Shown one piece after another: positions 1-10,300 of a DNA stretch of 64,000 nt. Numbering within the stretch: the stretch's first letter is position 1; each line of letters opens with the position of its first letter. The notes beneath the pieces were generated by a model, which worked only from the letters and a program-made list of their open reading frames with translations, was not told where the DNA came from and did no database searches. The stretch is from the NCBI RefSeq assembly GCF_001292625.1, contig NZ_LAJH01000009.1, positions 1 to 64,000 on the forward strand, given 5' to 3'. Made by a program: the position numbers and the translations under genes. The stretch comes from Shimia sp. SK013. GTDB lineage: Bacteria > Pseudomonadota > Alphaproteobacteria > Rhodobacterales > Rhodobacteraceae.

Positions 1-581
1 GCGGAGTCAGCGGTGATCACCACTTTGGCGTCGCAGCCATTCACCCGCGCGGCCAGCGCATCGGGGCTGAAGCCGGCAAACACAATCGAGTGGATCGCGC
101 CGATGCGGGCGCAGGCCAGCATGGCATAGGCGGCTTCGGGGATCATCGGCAGATAGATGACAACGCGGTCGCCTTTGCGCACGCCCATGGTTTCCAGCAC
201 GTTGGCCATACGGCAGACGCGGCGGTGCAGATCGGCATAGGTGATTGACTGCGCCGGCTCGTTGGGATCATCGGGTTCAAAGATGATCGCGGCCTGATTG
301 CCGCGGGTTTCCAGATGGCGGTCGATACAGTTGGCAGACACGTTGAGCGTGCCGTCCTCAAACCATTTGATGTCGACATTGCCGGGCGCAAAGGAGGTGT
401 TTTGCACCGTCGTGAAGGGCTTGATCCAATCCACGCGCTGGCCGTGCTCGCGCCAGAACCCCTCAGGGTCCGTGACAGAAGCGGCGTACATCTCATCATA
501 GCGCGCCGCATCAATGTGGGCGTTGGCGGCCAAGTCCTTGGACGGCGGGAACGTGTGGTTTACGGCTGTATCAGGTGACAT
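1..581 (-). CDS. acs: Acetyl-CoA synthetase, N-terminal part (cut by window edge)
   Basis: Activates acetate with ATP and CoA to acetyl-CoA in the cytoplasm. Only the first ~193 codons are in the window; the family is usually about 650 residues. The reading frame is open from the ATG at 581 to the left edge. It shows the typical N-terminal region of AMP-forming Acs ([15 protein letters not shown], then [10 protein letters not shown], then ANCIDRHL) and the start of the ANL adenylation fold ([27 protein letters not shown]). A Shine-Dalgarno GGAGAGGAG precedes the ATG. A propionyl-CoA synthetase is a less likely alternative because the N-terminal motifs are those of Acs. Confidence 0.9.
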   Translation of the reverse strand, partial: MSPDTAVNHTFPPSKDLAANAHIDAARYDEMYAASVTDPEGFWREHGQRVDWIKPFTTVQNTSFAPGNVDIKWFEDGTLNVSANCIDRHLETRGNQAAIIFEPDDPNEPAQSITYADLHRRVCRMANVLETMGVRKGDRVVIYLPMIPEAAYAMLACARIGAIHSIVFAGFSPDALAARVNGCDAKVVITADS

Positions 582-1067
582 AGAGGCTCCTCTCCTCGAT
601 CTCGAAACTTTCTCCCCGCTGCGCCCTCAGGGCAGCGTCTTCACAAAGAATAGACAGATCGGAAAATAACTAAATAAGCTGAGGAAAAGGAACGTAAATC
701 CTGTAAATACATTTCCTGTTAGCGCCGATAATTTTGTAAAGTATTTGTCAAGACGGGCGTCATGTACTTGAAAATAAGGGCTCTGTTATGAAGCCTCAGG
801 CCCCGCCAAATGCGCCGTTCTTCACGGTCGCGTGAGTTTTGAGGGGGCTGCCTGACCCAGCGGCAGGTGTGACAAAACGTTCCATGCCTGCGCGCTCAAG
901 TAGAAAGCCGGTGCCTAAACAGCGCGCCAAGGATTGCGGCAGGACCGCGGCGCAAGGGCGGCACGGTGCCATCAATTGCGCCGAAAAGGGCGGCAAATGG
1001 CGCCGCTTTCGCCTGAATGCTGCCCAACTGCTCCGTCTATCTGATCAGGCTGTCCAGAGGAGACGTC
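582..1067. other. Intergenic region between divergent acs and protease genes
   Basis: This 486-base gap separates acs (minus) from the protease gene (plus). The stretch at about 650-790 is clearly more AT-rich than its surroundings and probably holds the acs promoter. The 800-1060 part can be read open on both strands, but the reading frames have no recognisable protein character. No RNA gene or defined operator was recognised. Confidence 0.5.
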
Positions 1068-1781
1068 ATGCGAATTCTAAAACTAGCCTGTTTCGTTATT
1101 GGCCTTGTGCCAACTGCGGGTTTTGCCGATGCCGTCAAGGTGCGCACTATCAAAGACAGCCTGCCGGGCGAGGCATCCGTGGGGCGTTTGATGGTCAGCG
1201 GCAATGCCATGTGCACCGGCGCGTTGGTGTCGCCGGACCTGGTGCTGACGGCGGCACATTGTCTGTATGACACCAGCACAGGACGCCGGGTAGAGCCGGG
1301 TCAAATCGAGTTTCAAGCAGGGCTTCGAAAGGGCAAAGCCACGGCCGTGCGCCGTGTGCAAAGCGCGGTGGCGCATCCCGACTATCGCCATGTCCGCAAT
1401 GGCGCTGCGCAAGTGGGCCACGATCTGGCGTTGCTGCGGTTGACCAGCCCGATTGACAGCAGCGCGGTGTTGCCTATGGCACAGGACATCCGTCTGGGGG
1501 CCGGCGACATGCTGGGCGTTCTGAGCTATACGATCGGCAGTCGCAACGACCCGGTGCTGGAATATCCTTGTCGGGTTCTGGCGACACAGCATCAGACGCT
1601 GGTGATGTCGTGTGACGTTGATTTTGGCGCCTCGGGCGCGCCGGTTCTGGCGCTGAGAGACGGCAAGACACCGTCGCTGGTGTCTGTTGTGTCGGCGCGT
1701 GCCGCGATGGGCGGACGCACAGTGTCAGTTGGCACGACGCTAACCGCTGAGGCTTTGCAACATATGATGCGGGGCGGCTAA
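1068..1781 (+). CDS. Secreted trypsin-like serine protease (S1 family)
   Basis: A 237-residue S1-fold endopeptidase, probably exported. The ATG at 1068 follows AGAGGAGAC and opens a signal peptide (MRILKLACFVIGLVPTAGFA, cleavage near residue 20-22). The catalytic triad is visible: His64 in LTAAHC, Asp119 in HDLALLRL and Ser189 in DFGASGAPV. The serine motif is GASGAP instead of the classical GDSGGP, which still keeps the nucleophile and part of the oxyanion loop. The domain is compact, with no transmembrane anchor or PDZ domain, unlike DegP. Its substrate is unknown. It converges on the LysE gene with only three bases between stop codons. An upstream in-frame start at 1017 would destroy the signal peptide, so 1068 is preferred. 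Confidence 0.85.
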   Translation: MRILKLACFVIGLVPTAGFADAVKVRTIKDSLPGEASVGRLMVSGNAMCTGALVSPDLVLTAAHCLYDTSTGRRVEPGQIEFQAGLRKGKATAVRRVQSAVAHPDYRHVRNGAAQVGHDLALLRLTSPIDSSAVLPMAQDIRLGAGDMLGVLSYTIGSRNDPVLEYPCRVLATQHQTLVMSCDVDFGASGAPVLALRDGKTPSLVSVVSARAAMGGRTVSVGTTLTAEALQHMMRGG

Positions 1782-1784
1782 GGC

Positions 1785-2387
1785 TTAGCGGTCCATCAGC
1801 AGACGCAGTCCAAGCGCACCCAGCACGCTGGCGGCGATGCGGTCCAGCCAAAGCTTGCCGCGCAAATAGCGGCGGCTGACGGCCTCGGTGCTCATGCCAA
1901 TAGCAATCGCAGAATAGACGATCCATTCCACCACAAGATGGTTGGCGAGGACCAAGAGGTTCTCGCTAAATGTCATGTTGGGCGGGAAGATCACCACAAG
2001 AACGGCGGCAGCAAACAGCACGGATTTCGGGTTCATCAGATTGATAAGAATACCTTGGCGAAAGGCGTGACGCGCGGGTTTCACATCAGCTGTCAGCGGA
2101 TCGCGCGCGCCCCTCCACATGCCAAACGCGATATAAAGAAGATAGAGCGCGCCGATGGTTTTCACGGCAGTATAGGCCCATGGGAAGGCGACAAACACAA
2201 TTTCCAACCCAAAGAGCGCTGCACCGGTCCAGAGCGCAGCCATCAGGCCAAGCCCCATGCCGACGGCGATACCTGCGCGGCGACCACTGGACACCGCGGT
2301 TTTGACAGCCACAAGAAAGGCCGGACCAGGGCTGGCAATGGCCGCCAGCAAGGCAATGTTGAAGGCGATGATGTGGGTGAGTTCCAT
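1785..2387 (-). CDS. LysE/RhtB-family amino acid exporter
   Basis: An inner-membrane exporter of 200 residues, the usual size for the LysE/RhtB superfamily, which expels amino acids or their derivatives. The N-terminus carries the family hallmark, a hydrophobic helix ending in ASPGPAFLV, followed by AVGMGLGLMAALW and a third helix at GALYLLYIAFGMW. About six hydrophobic segments are spread over the length, with a basic loop at the middle (KPARHAFRQG) and the family motif LINLMNPKSVLFAAA. The substrate cannot be told from sequence. It lies downstream of the type I secretion genes on the same strand, but the 129-base gap suggests separate expression. Confidence 0.88.
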   Translation of the reverse strand: MELTHIIAFNIALLAAIASPGPAFLVAVKTAVSSGRRAGIAVGMGLGLMAALWTGAALFGLEIVFVAFPWAYTAVKTIGALYLLYIAFGMWRGARDPLTADVKPARHAFRQGILINLMNPKSVLFAAAVLVVIFPPNMTFSENLLVLANHLVVEWIVYSAIAIGMSTEAVSRRYLRGKLWLDRIAASVLGALGLRLLMDR

Positions 2388-2516
2388 AAGGCGTGCTCCG
2401 GCTGTCCTTGCCGTAAGCTAGGGGAGAATGCCGGAGGTGTCATGGCCTGAAAGAGGTTGAGCCGAACACCTTTTGTGGGGCTGCCTGTCAAACAGGCAAA
2501 TGACCGACGGGAGGCT

Positions 2517-3710
2517 CTAAGGTTCGCGGAAGGCTTCGCGGGATTTGTAGAGCGGTTTCATCAGATAGCGCAGCACGGTTTTTGACCCTGTGTGCAACTC
2601 GACACTGGCGCGCATACCGGGGCGGATCTCGATGGCTTTCTGACGCTCTGTCAGATTGTCGATGTCGACCGTCACGGTCACACGATAAAACGGCGGCAAA
2701 GACGGGTCGCGCTCATCCTCAAATGTATCGGCAGAAATGAAATCCACTTTGCCCTTGAGCGTGCCGTAGATTGTATAATCATAGGCCGTAAGTTTGATCG
2801 ACGCTTCCTGACCGGGCTCTACATTGGCGATGTTTTCCGGTCGCACCCGCGCCTCGACAAACAGGTCTTCGCCCAAAGGAATGATCTCAAATATTTCGTC
2901 GCCGGGACGGATGACACCGCCGATGGTGGTCACCGCAAGGCTGTTGACGATGCCACGCATGGGGGCGGTGATCACGGTGCGGTTCAGCTGATCTGTGGCG
3001 AGGCGGATTTCCTGTTTGAGCGATGTGATGTCTTTGAGGGTCTCGGAGTATTCCTCGGCCAACTCAAGTTCGGCCTGCGTGAGGATGTCCATATAGCGGA
3101 TCTCGGCCTCGGCGGACTTTTCCCGCGCCTTGTTGACCTCCAAAAGGGCGACGTATTCCTTTTTGTAGAGGGACTGCATGTTGCGCAGCTCCTCTTTGGC
3201 TTGCTCAAGTTGGGTAAACGCGCCCTCACGGCGGCTGTCCAGATCGGTTTGGCGCGCCTTAAGCAGCGCGCGTTCCGACGCAAGAATGCGCGTGGCCCGT
3301 GTGGCGTATTCGGCAGGCACTTCAAATTCAAAAGCGCCGGCGATTTCCGCCTCAAGCCGCATGCGGCGAATTTCCAGTGCGTCGATCTGATCCTGCAAAT
3401 CGTCAAAGGCAGAGCGGAAGCGGGTGTCGCTGAGCGTGGCCAGAACTTGGCCAGCTTCGACCATGTCGCCTTGTTTCACAGCCAGATCCGCGAGAATGCC
3501 GCCTTCGAGGTTTTGCACCGATTGGCTGCGCGAGGAACTGACGACTTCGCCATCTGCGCGCACAATTTCGTCCACCCAAGCAAAGGCGGCCCAGACCAGA
3601 AACAACAAAACAGCGCCTGCAATCAGGCGAATTGTCAGGCGTGAGGCGCGCAGTTGGTCGTCAAAGGCTGTGTCGGTGTCGTCAAAATGTTCGGGTGTCA
3701 GGCTGGTCAT
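2517..3710 (-). CDS. Type I secretion membrane-fusion protein (HlyD family)
   Basis: The periplasmic adaptor that links the ABC transporter to the TolC-like channel. It has 397 residues: a cytoplasmic N-terminus, one transmembrane helix at about 28-45 (IRLIAGAVLLFLVWAAFAW), a lipoyl half (EIVRADGEVV ... VQNLEGGILADLAVKQGD), a long coiled-coil hairpin rich in Glu/Arg/Lys (about residues 120-245), the returning lipoyl half and a beta-barrel (VEARVRPENIANVEPGQ). The C-terminus (YDYTIYGTLKGKVDFISADTF) is typical of HlyD/LapC proteins. The start ATG overlaps the stop of the ABC transporter gene by four bases, so the two are translationally coupled. Confidence 0.93.
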   Translation of the reverse strand: MTSLTPEHFDDTDTAFDDQLRASRLTIRLIAGAVLLFLVWAAFAWVDEIVRADGEVVSSSRSQSVQNLEGGILADLAVKQGDMVEAGQVLATLSDTRFRSAFDDLQDQIDALEIRRMRLEAEIAGAFEFEVPAEYATRATRILASERALLKARQTDLDSRREGAFTQLEQAKEELRNMQSLYKKEYVALLEVNKAREKSAEAEIRYMDILTQAELELAEEYSETLKDITSLKQEIRLATDQLNRTVITAPMRGIVNSLAVTTIGGVIRPGDEIFEIIPLGEDLFVEARVRPENIANVEPGQEASIKLTAYDYTIYGTLKGKVDFISADTFEDERDPSLPPFYRVTVTVDIDNLTERQKAIEIRPGMRASVELHTGSKTVLRYLMKPLYKSREAFREP

Positions 3711-6007
3711 GCGCGCTCCCCTGCGGCGAGATGCGCCAGCACTTTTTCGCGCGGGCCATCCACCACCAGACGCCCGCTTTGCAGGATCAAGGTGCGGGTG
3801 GAAAGCGCCAGAATGGGCGTGCGATGTGTGGCGATCAGCGCGGTGCGCCCGTCAAGCCAAGTGCCAAGGCGGCTGACCAATGTGCGTTCCAGCGTTTGAT
3901 CAAGTGCGGCTGTGGGTTCATCCAACAGCACCACGGGCGGGTTTTGCAACCAGAGCCGCGCCCAGCCGATGGACTGGCGCTGACCAATCGACAGGCCTTC
4001 GCCACCGTCACGCACTTGCAGGTCAAGGCCTTGGGCGTGGTTGCGAATGAATTCGCCAAGACCGGCAAAATCAAGCGCGGCCATCAGGCGATCATCGTCG
4101 CGTTCCAGTTGGGTCAGGTTGAGGTTGTCTCGCAAGCTGCCCGCAAACAGGCGCACGTCTTGAGACAGATACCCGATGCCGCGTCGTAGGTCGCGCTGGT
4201 CGATCTGGCCCATGTCGGCGCCGTCCACAAGGATGCGGCCTTTGGTGGGGCCATAAAGACCGGCGAGCAGTTTCAGAAGTGTGGATTTTCCGGAGCCGTT
4301 GGCGCCCAGAATGGTGACACGCTGACCAGGCTTGATCACAACACCCGGCACATCAAGCGTGGGGGCGGCATCTTCATCATAAGAGAAGCTGACTTCGCGC
4401 AGCTCAAACTGACCTTTGATGGTTTCGCGGCGCAGATATTTGCGGGTACTGTCTTTCTCTTGCTCGGAAAGAGCAATGGTATCAAGCGCTTCCAGCGCGC
4501 CTTTGACGTTGGACCAGCGCGCCAGTGTGCCGGCGAACTGCGTGAGCGGCGCCAGCGTGCGCGAGGTAAGAATACCGGTGGCGATGATGGTGCCGACGGT
4601 AAATTCACCGGCAAACACGAGGTAGGTGCCAATGACCACGGTGGCAATATAAGTGATCTGCTGCACACCTTGGGACCAGTGGGTCAAGGTGGCGGCAAGG
4701 CGGCGTTGCTCGGCACTGGAGTGGCTGGAAACCTCGTTGAGTTCGTCCCAAAGACGCAACACGCGGTCCTCGCCGCGTTGAGTTTTGACAGTATCCAGTT
4801 CGGTGATGACCTCTTGCAGAAGCCGCCCGACCTTGGTCGACGCTCCTTGGGTCTGGCGAGACAGCGCGATCATGCGTTTTTGCAGGACATAAGCGGGCAG
4901 GACCATCAACAGGCCGCCCGCGATCAAAACCCAAACCATGTTGCCCGCAATTGACGCCACCAGCGCAAGAAAGATCAGGATAAACGGCATATCCGCCAGC
5001 ACGGCGATGGTGGACGAGGTGAAGAAATCACGCACCGCGCCAAAGTCGCGCATGGCGGCAAACAGGCCGGATGGGGGCAGAGGCCGACGGTCCGAGCGCA
5101 TGCCGAGCAGACGCTTCATCAGCCGGTGCTGGATCGAAAGCTCCATCCGGCGGCCAGCGGCATCGCTCATGCGCGCGCGGGCCAGTTTCAGGGCGCCTTC
5201 AAGCAGGATTGCCGCAACAACGCCCATCGCCAACACCCAAAGCGTGGCCTCAGATTGATGGGGGATCACGCGGTCATAGACTTGCAGCGAAAACAGCGCG
5301 ACAGCGACTGCGAGCAGGTTGGCCACAAGCGAGCCCAACATGATTTCGCCGACATGGCGGCGGTACTTGGAGAACTCCCCCCAAAACCAGTGTCCGGTGG
5401 TCAGTTGCGGCACGTGCCGGTCCGCCAATTGGCGCAGAGAGACCTTGGCGGCCAAGGCAGAGCCCGCAAAGAATGGTGCGAAGTCAGCCACTGGCACCTC
5501 GGCGCGGTTGTCGACACAGGTCGCGTCAAACACTGTCAGCGTGTCGTCTTCTTGAGACAGAACGAGCACGGACTGACCGTTGGTCATCATCGCGATCGCG
5601 GGCCAGCTTTTGGGGCTGATGGCGAGGCGGTTGTGAATTTTGGGGTCGACGCCGGTGTGGCCCAAGGCTTTGGCCAATGCGCCGATGGTCACGTCGCCGG
5701 GGGCGGTTGTCCACATGAACTCGGCGACGTCTGACACCGGAATGTCCACGCCATTGAGTGCGGCCAGTGTGGCGACAAGACCGGCGCGGTGTTCAATGCG
5801 GGTGGCCGTGGCCTCCACCAGATCGTGAAGGGCGTCTGCAGGCTTGGCTGTGTCAGACTGTGGTGCCGGCGCGGGCCGTGGGGCAGGGCGCGCGTGGGTT
5901 TGGTCAGCTGGTTTAGGGCTGGTGGGGATCGATTGAGGCGCATTGGCCGCTGCGCCGGGTTTCACAGCCGCAATGGAGAGCACAACCGGGGCTTTGGCCT
6001 TGGTCAA
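3707..6007 (-). CDS. Type I secretion ABC transporter with C39-like N-domain
   Basis: The inner-membrane ATP-driven engine of the secretion system, 766 residues, closest in layout to LapB/LssB-type transporters. Order: a Pro/Ala-rich head (1-50); a C39-peptidase-like domain (about 55-190) where no catalytic Cys is evident at the expected place, so it is probably a cargo-docking C39-like domain; a six-helix ABC membrane domain (about 210-490); and an ATPase domain with Walker A GANGSGKST, signature LSIGQRQ, Walker B VVLLDEPTAALD and an H-loop IATHRTP. The start overlaps the outer-membrane component gene by four bases and the end overlaps hlyD by four, giving a tight three-gene secretion operon. 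Confidence 0.93.
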   Translation of the reverse strand: MTKAKAPVVLSIAAVKPGAAANAPQSIPTSPKPADQTHARPAPRPAPAPQSDTAKPADALHDLVEATATRIEHRAGLVATLAALNGVDIPVSDVAEFMWTTAPGDVTIGALAKALGHTGVDPKIHNRLAISPKSWPAIAMMTNGQSVLVLSQEDDTLTVFDATCVDNRAEVPVADFAPFFAGSALAAKVSLRQLADRHVPQLTTGHWFWGEFSKYRRHVGEIMLGSLVANLLAVAVALFSLQVYDRVIPHQSEATLWVLAMGVVAAILLEGALKLARARMSDAAGRRMELSIQHRLMKRLLGMRSDRRPLPPSGLFAAMRDFGAVRDFFTSSTIAVLADMPFILIFLALVASIAGNMVWVLIAGGLLMVLPAYVLQKRMIALSRQTQGASTKVGRLLQEVITELDTVKTQRGEDRVLRLWDELNEVSSHSSAEQRRLAATLTHWSQGVQQITYIATVVIGTYLVFAGEFTVGTIIATGILTSRTLAPLTQFAGTLARWSNVKGALEALDTIALSEQEKDSTRKYLRRETIKGQFELREVSFSYDEDAAPTLDVPGVVIKPGQRVTILGANGSGKSTLLKLLAGLYGPTKGRILVDGADMGQIDQRDLRRGIGYLSQDVRLFAGSLRDNLNLTQLERDDDRLMAALDFAGLGEFIRNHAQGLDLQVRDGGEGLSIGQRQSIGWARLWLQNPPVVLLDEPTAALDQTLERTLVSRLGTWLDGRTALIATHRTPILALSTRTLILQSGRLVVDGPREKVLAHLAAGERA

Positions 6008-7341
6008 ATTGTGTCTCCGTCCGCCAAAAGCCCCATGTCCCGGGCCAGTTTGAGTTGCGCGAGGATTTTGTCGAATTTCGCGTCTATGCCATCCAGCGCG
6101 CGGAACGTGGATTGTTCATAGACGTCCACAACTTCCAGCACCGACCGCTGTCCGGCGCGGAACTGGGCTTGAAACAGCTTGAAAGTTTCGCGCCCGTCCT
6201 TGGACAGCGCGACGGCCTCGGTTTCCTGACGCGCGAGGCTGTCTATTTCACGACGCAGGCGGCTTTCGGAACGGGCGGCGTCTTCGCGGGCTTCAGCGAC
6301 TTGGCGCTTGGCGGTTTCTTTTGTGGATTCAATCGCTTGAATGCGTTTTCCGGTGCCGAACCCCAGGCCGGTTTCGGTGCTGATATCCAATGAGGCAGAG
6401 TTGCCACCTGTTGAGGCTGTGCCTGAAGCGGACAGACCCGGCAGCTGACCTGCACGCTCCACAGTGGCCTGCGCGACGGCGCGTTTGGCTTCGGCGCTGG
6501 ACTTGATGACCTCAAGGGCCTCGACAGAGTCATTGACGTCGACGCCGGATACCGGCGCGAGGTCAAAACGCGTGCCGGTCATGGCGGTCAGTTCCGATAA
6601 AGCGGTCTCGACGCTCTCAGAAGCAGTATCGCGCATAGTGCGCAGGGTGCTGATCTTTGTGCGCACCATGCGCAAATCACCTTTGTTGGACACACCGCCT
6701 GAAACACGCCCTTCGACGATGTCGCCAAAGTGGTTCATCTGCTTGAGCGCGCGGTTGCCGACAGCTGCTTTTTCTTGCCCACGCAAGGCTTTGATATACA
6801 ACGCCATCGCCGTGTAGCTGCGGTCGTTCATGTCTTGCGACAAGGTTACGGCCGCCACTTCGACGTCTGCTGCCGCATAGGCCCGCTCGGCTTTTTTGCG
6901 ACCGTGGTCAAATATCACCTGATCCAGCACCAACCCCGCCACCACATCACCCAGCGATGTCAGCGAGACAGTCGGGCCCAACGTCGGCAGCCAGTTCTTG
7001 TCCTCAGCTTCGGCGCGCAGTTTGGCGGTCTTGAGCTGTGCCTCCGCTGCGCGGTTGGACGACGTCAGCGCGACTTTGGACACATGTGCCAGATTGCTGT
7101 CGCTGGGCAGAACCGAGCGGCGGGCCACCAGTGTGTCCAGAATGTCGGACTGCGCCTTGGTTTCGGGTTGTGAAAACGCGTTGGTCGCTTTGGAAACTTC
7201 GGTGTCTGCGCCAGCTTCGGTTTTGGACAGGTTTTTCAGAAAGGCCGGCTTTTCCATCTTTGGAAGCGATTGCATACACCCGCCAAGCAGGCTCAGCCCC
7301 AGAAGGGGCATGAGACCAATTTTGAGCGGGTGTCGGGGCAT
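6004..7341 (-). CDS. TolC-like outer-membrane channel lipoprotein of type I secretion
   Basis: The outer-membrane duct of the secretion system, 445 residues. The N-terminus is a lipoprotein signal (PLLGLSLLGGC, lipid on Cys22). The rest has the TolC/LapE pattern of two internal long alpha-helical repeats rich in Ala/Glu/Lys (for example KVALTSSNRAAEAQLKTAK and SALVARQETEAVALSKDGRE-like helices) and the C-terminal FRAGQRSVLEVVDVYEQ motif usual in this family. It starts just downstream of the large Ig-repeat cargo gene and overlaps the ABC transporter gene by four bases. A lipid-anchored TolC homologue is common for biofilm-adhesin exporters. Confidence 0.9.
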   Translation of the reverse strand: MPRHPLKIGLMPLLGLSLLGGCMQSLPKMEKPAFLKNLSKTEAGADTEVSKATNAFSQPETKAQSDILDTLVARRSVLPSDSNLAHVSKVALTSSNRAAEAQLKTAKLRAEAEDKNWLPTLGPTVSLTSLGDVVAGLVLDQVIFDHGRKKAERAYAAADVEVAAVTLSQDMNDRSYTAMALYIKALRGQEKAAVGNRALKQMNHFGDIVEGRVSGGVSNKGDLRMVRTKISTLRTMRDTASESVETALSELTAMTGTRFDLAPVSGVDVNDSVEALEVIKSSAEAKRAVAQATVERAGQLPGLSASGTASTGGNSASLDISTETGLGFGTGKRIQAIESTKETAKRQVAEAREDAARSESRLRREIDSLARQETEAVALSKDGRETFKLFQAQFRAGQRSVLEVVDVYEQSTFRALDGIDAKFDKILAQLKLARDMGLLADGDTI

Positions 7342-7393
7342 TGTCAGTGTCCAAGTCCTGTGGATGTGCGTGGCGCGGTCCCGGTCCTGAGGA

Positions 7394-10300
7394 TCAGACG
7401 ATCACGTTGATGTCTTGATCGATAACCAGCGTCACACCATCGTCACCCACAGTGTAGACATCATAGGTTTCGCCCTCGATATCAACGGTTTGGCCTGTGT
7501 TCTGGGCGCCTGCCACTGTCACCTGATCGTCTATGCCGCCGTGTATCGTGAGCGTGTCGGACGTGTCTGACAATTCGCGAATTTGGGCTTCGTTCAGGGT
7601 CAGGGTCGCATCGGACGCATAGTCGAGTTCGATGCCCTCGATATTGAAGCCGCCAAGAGAGGCGTGATCCAGCGTGCTGGCGTTTGTGACGTTGTCGTCC
7701 AATACCAAAAGCGTGTCGGACTGGTTGCCGGCATCATCGGTGGAGGACACCACAAGGTGGGTGCCGTCCGACGCGGATGGATTGAGCACGAAGAGGCTTT
7801 CATCGCCGCCCAGAGGCACTTCTGTTGTGGCCAGTTCCGAGGTGCTGCCGTTCTGATGTAGTGCGTGAACCTCGTAAGTCTGATCTTCTGTGGTCAGCGA
7901 AACAGAGCTGACATCGTCGTCGGAGAAGGTCACCGATTGCACAATTGGCGTGGTGACTTCGGTGTCGATGTCAAAGCTGGCAGTGGTGGTTGCGGTGTTG
8001 CCCGCAAGGTCAGTTACCGACAGTGTCGCGTTGGCGGTATAGGTGCCTTCGGGCAGGCTGCCCGCTTCGTAGGTGACAAACCAGTTGCCAGAGCCATCCG
8101 CGATCGCGGAGCGCACAACGCCGTCCACAGTTACGGAAACCGTGGCGCCGGGCTCGGCTGAGCCTTCCATGACCAGACCGCCGTTCATCTGCGCCGCGTT
8201 CACAGGGCTGGTGAAAAGCTCGGCGTTCACATCCACGGTCACTGCGGTCGAGGTGTCGACGCGCAGCGTTCCCGTGGTGGTCGCCACGTTGCCCGCCGCA
8301 TCAGAGCCGGTCACAGTGACGGCGGCGTCATATTCGCCCTGAGGAATGTCGCCAGCGCCGAACGCCGCGGACCATGTGCCATTGGCGGCAGCGGTCACTG
8401 TGCGGGTGGTGCCCGCAAGTGTAACCTGCACCAAAGTGCCGGGATCGGCCGTGCCGGTCAGCATCACACCACCCGCCACATCAGCAGCATTGGCGATATC
8501 ATCGCCGCCAGCCTGATCGCTGTCGTAGCCAACCGATATCTCGGTGTCGACGTGCACGGTGCCGTTGGTCGATGTGCTGTTGCCAGCGGGATCGGTTGCG
8601 ACAACGGTCACGGTGCTGTCGTAGGTACCAGACGGGATTTCCGCAGGCGTCCAGGACGCGGTCCAGTTGCCGGAGCTGTCAGCCATTACGGTGCGGGTGA
8701 CGCCTTCTAGCGTTACGAGAACCTGCGCGCCTGCGTCTGCGACGCCGGTCAGAGTGATGCCCGAAGCAACTTCGGCTGCGTTGGCGGTGTTGTCGCCACC
8801 CATCTGTCCCGCATCCAGCCCTGCGTTGACTTCGGTATCAACGTGGAAAGTTTCGCTGACGGTGGTGCTGTTGCCGTTGGCATCAGTGGCCACAACGGTC
8901 ACCGAGGTTTCGTAAGATCCACTTGGGATTTCACCGGACGTCCAAGTTGCCGTCCAGTTGCCTGATCCGTCCGCCGTCACGTTGTGGGTGACGCCTTCGA
9001 CGGTCACTGCAACCTGCGAGCCGGCCTCGGCTGTGCCCGACAAGGTCAGGCCCGCGCCAAGCTCTGCGGCGTTGGCGGTGCCATCGCCCGCAATCGGCGT
9101 GCTGATCGCGGCGGCACCTTCGGTGTCCACATGCACAGTGAAAGTCTCGCTGGATCTGTTGCCAGCCAGATCGGTTGCGGTGATGGTCACTTCGCTGTCA
9201 TAGGTGCCCGCCACGATGTCAGCGGCACCATAAGACAAGGACCATGCGCCGCTGTCGTCAACCGTGACGGTTTGCGTTGTGCCTTGGAAGTCTACGGTCA
9301 GCGTGCTGCCGGCCTCACCTGTGCCGGTGAGCACAACGCCGTCGCTGGCTTCGCCCGCGTTGATCACATCGTCGCCTTCGACGGTGCCAAGCGTGGCGCC
9401 GGGGGCGATGGTGTCGACCACCAGAACATCGGTCACCGTGGTGGCGTTGCCGCGTTCGTCGGTCGAGGTGATGGTCACGGCGGTTTCGTATTCGCCGGTG
9501 GCGATTTCGCCAGTGGCAAAAGTCACCGACCAGCTGCCGTCGTCCAACACGGTGGTGGTGTGGGTGGTGCCATCGATTTCGACGGCAATGGTCGCGCCCG
9601 CTTCGCCGGTACCGGTGATAACATGGCCTGTGGCGTGGTCTGCTTCGTTGACGAGGTCGCCCGTCGACTGCGTGCCATCGGTGACCAGAGCATCGGGCGC
9701 GGTGGTGTCGATGTCGACGGTCGGGCCGTCCAGATCGTAAATGGTGCCGTCTGGTGCTGTTACGGTCACAACGGTGTCATAAACCCCATCAGCAGGCAGC
9801 TCACCTGGTTCGAGGACAACTTCCCAGGTGCCAGTGTCGTCAATGATAACGGTTTCGGTGGTGTCGCCAACGGACACGGCAACATCGGACCCGGGCTCAC
9901 CTGTGCCTGTAATGATCACGGTGTCAGGGCCAGTGCCGCCAACGTCGCGGCCGACATCCGGATCATTGACCGTGGGGATGATCGGACCGCCACCACCACC
10001 ACCGCCGCCGTCGTCTCCAACCACGCCGGTCACAGCCGCTGCGCCCCCCAAACCAAGCAAGGTTCCAATACCCGGAACCGCAGCCGCAAGCGGGGCCACA
10101 ACCGGTTCGATGCGTTCTAGGTCGAGAAAGGCCAAGTCGTCGTGTTCCGACCACTTGTCGTCCATCGAAAGACTGTCGTATTGCGCGAAATACTGGTCGC
10201 CGACTGGGTCGCCAAGTTCGACTTTGTGAAACTGGCCGTCTTTGCTGAGAAACAGGTCGCGCTCATCTGCCAGATCGCCGGCAAAATAGCCCTGAAGAGT

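Noticed and set aside
2592-3644. A 350-codon open frame antisense to the HlyD gene
   Set aside because: It is complementary to a clear membrane-fusion protein gene and has shadow-like composition.
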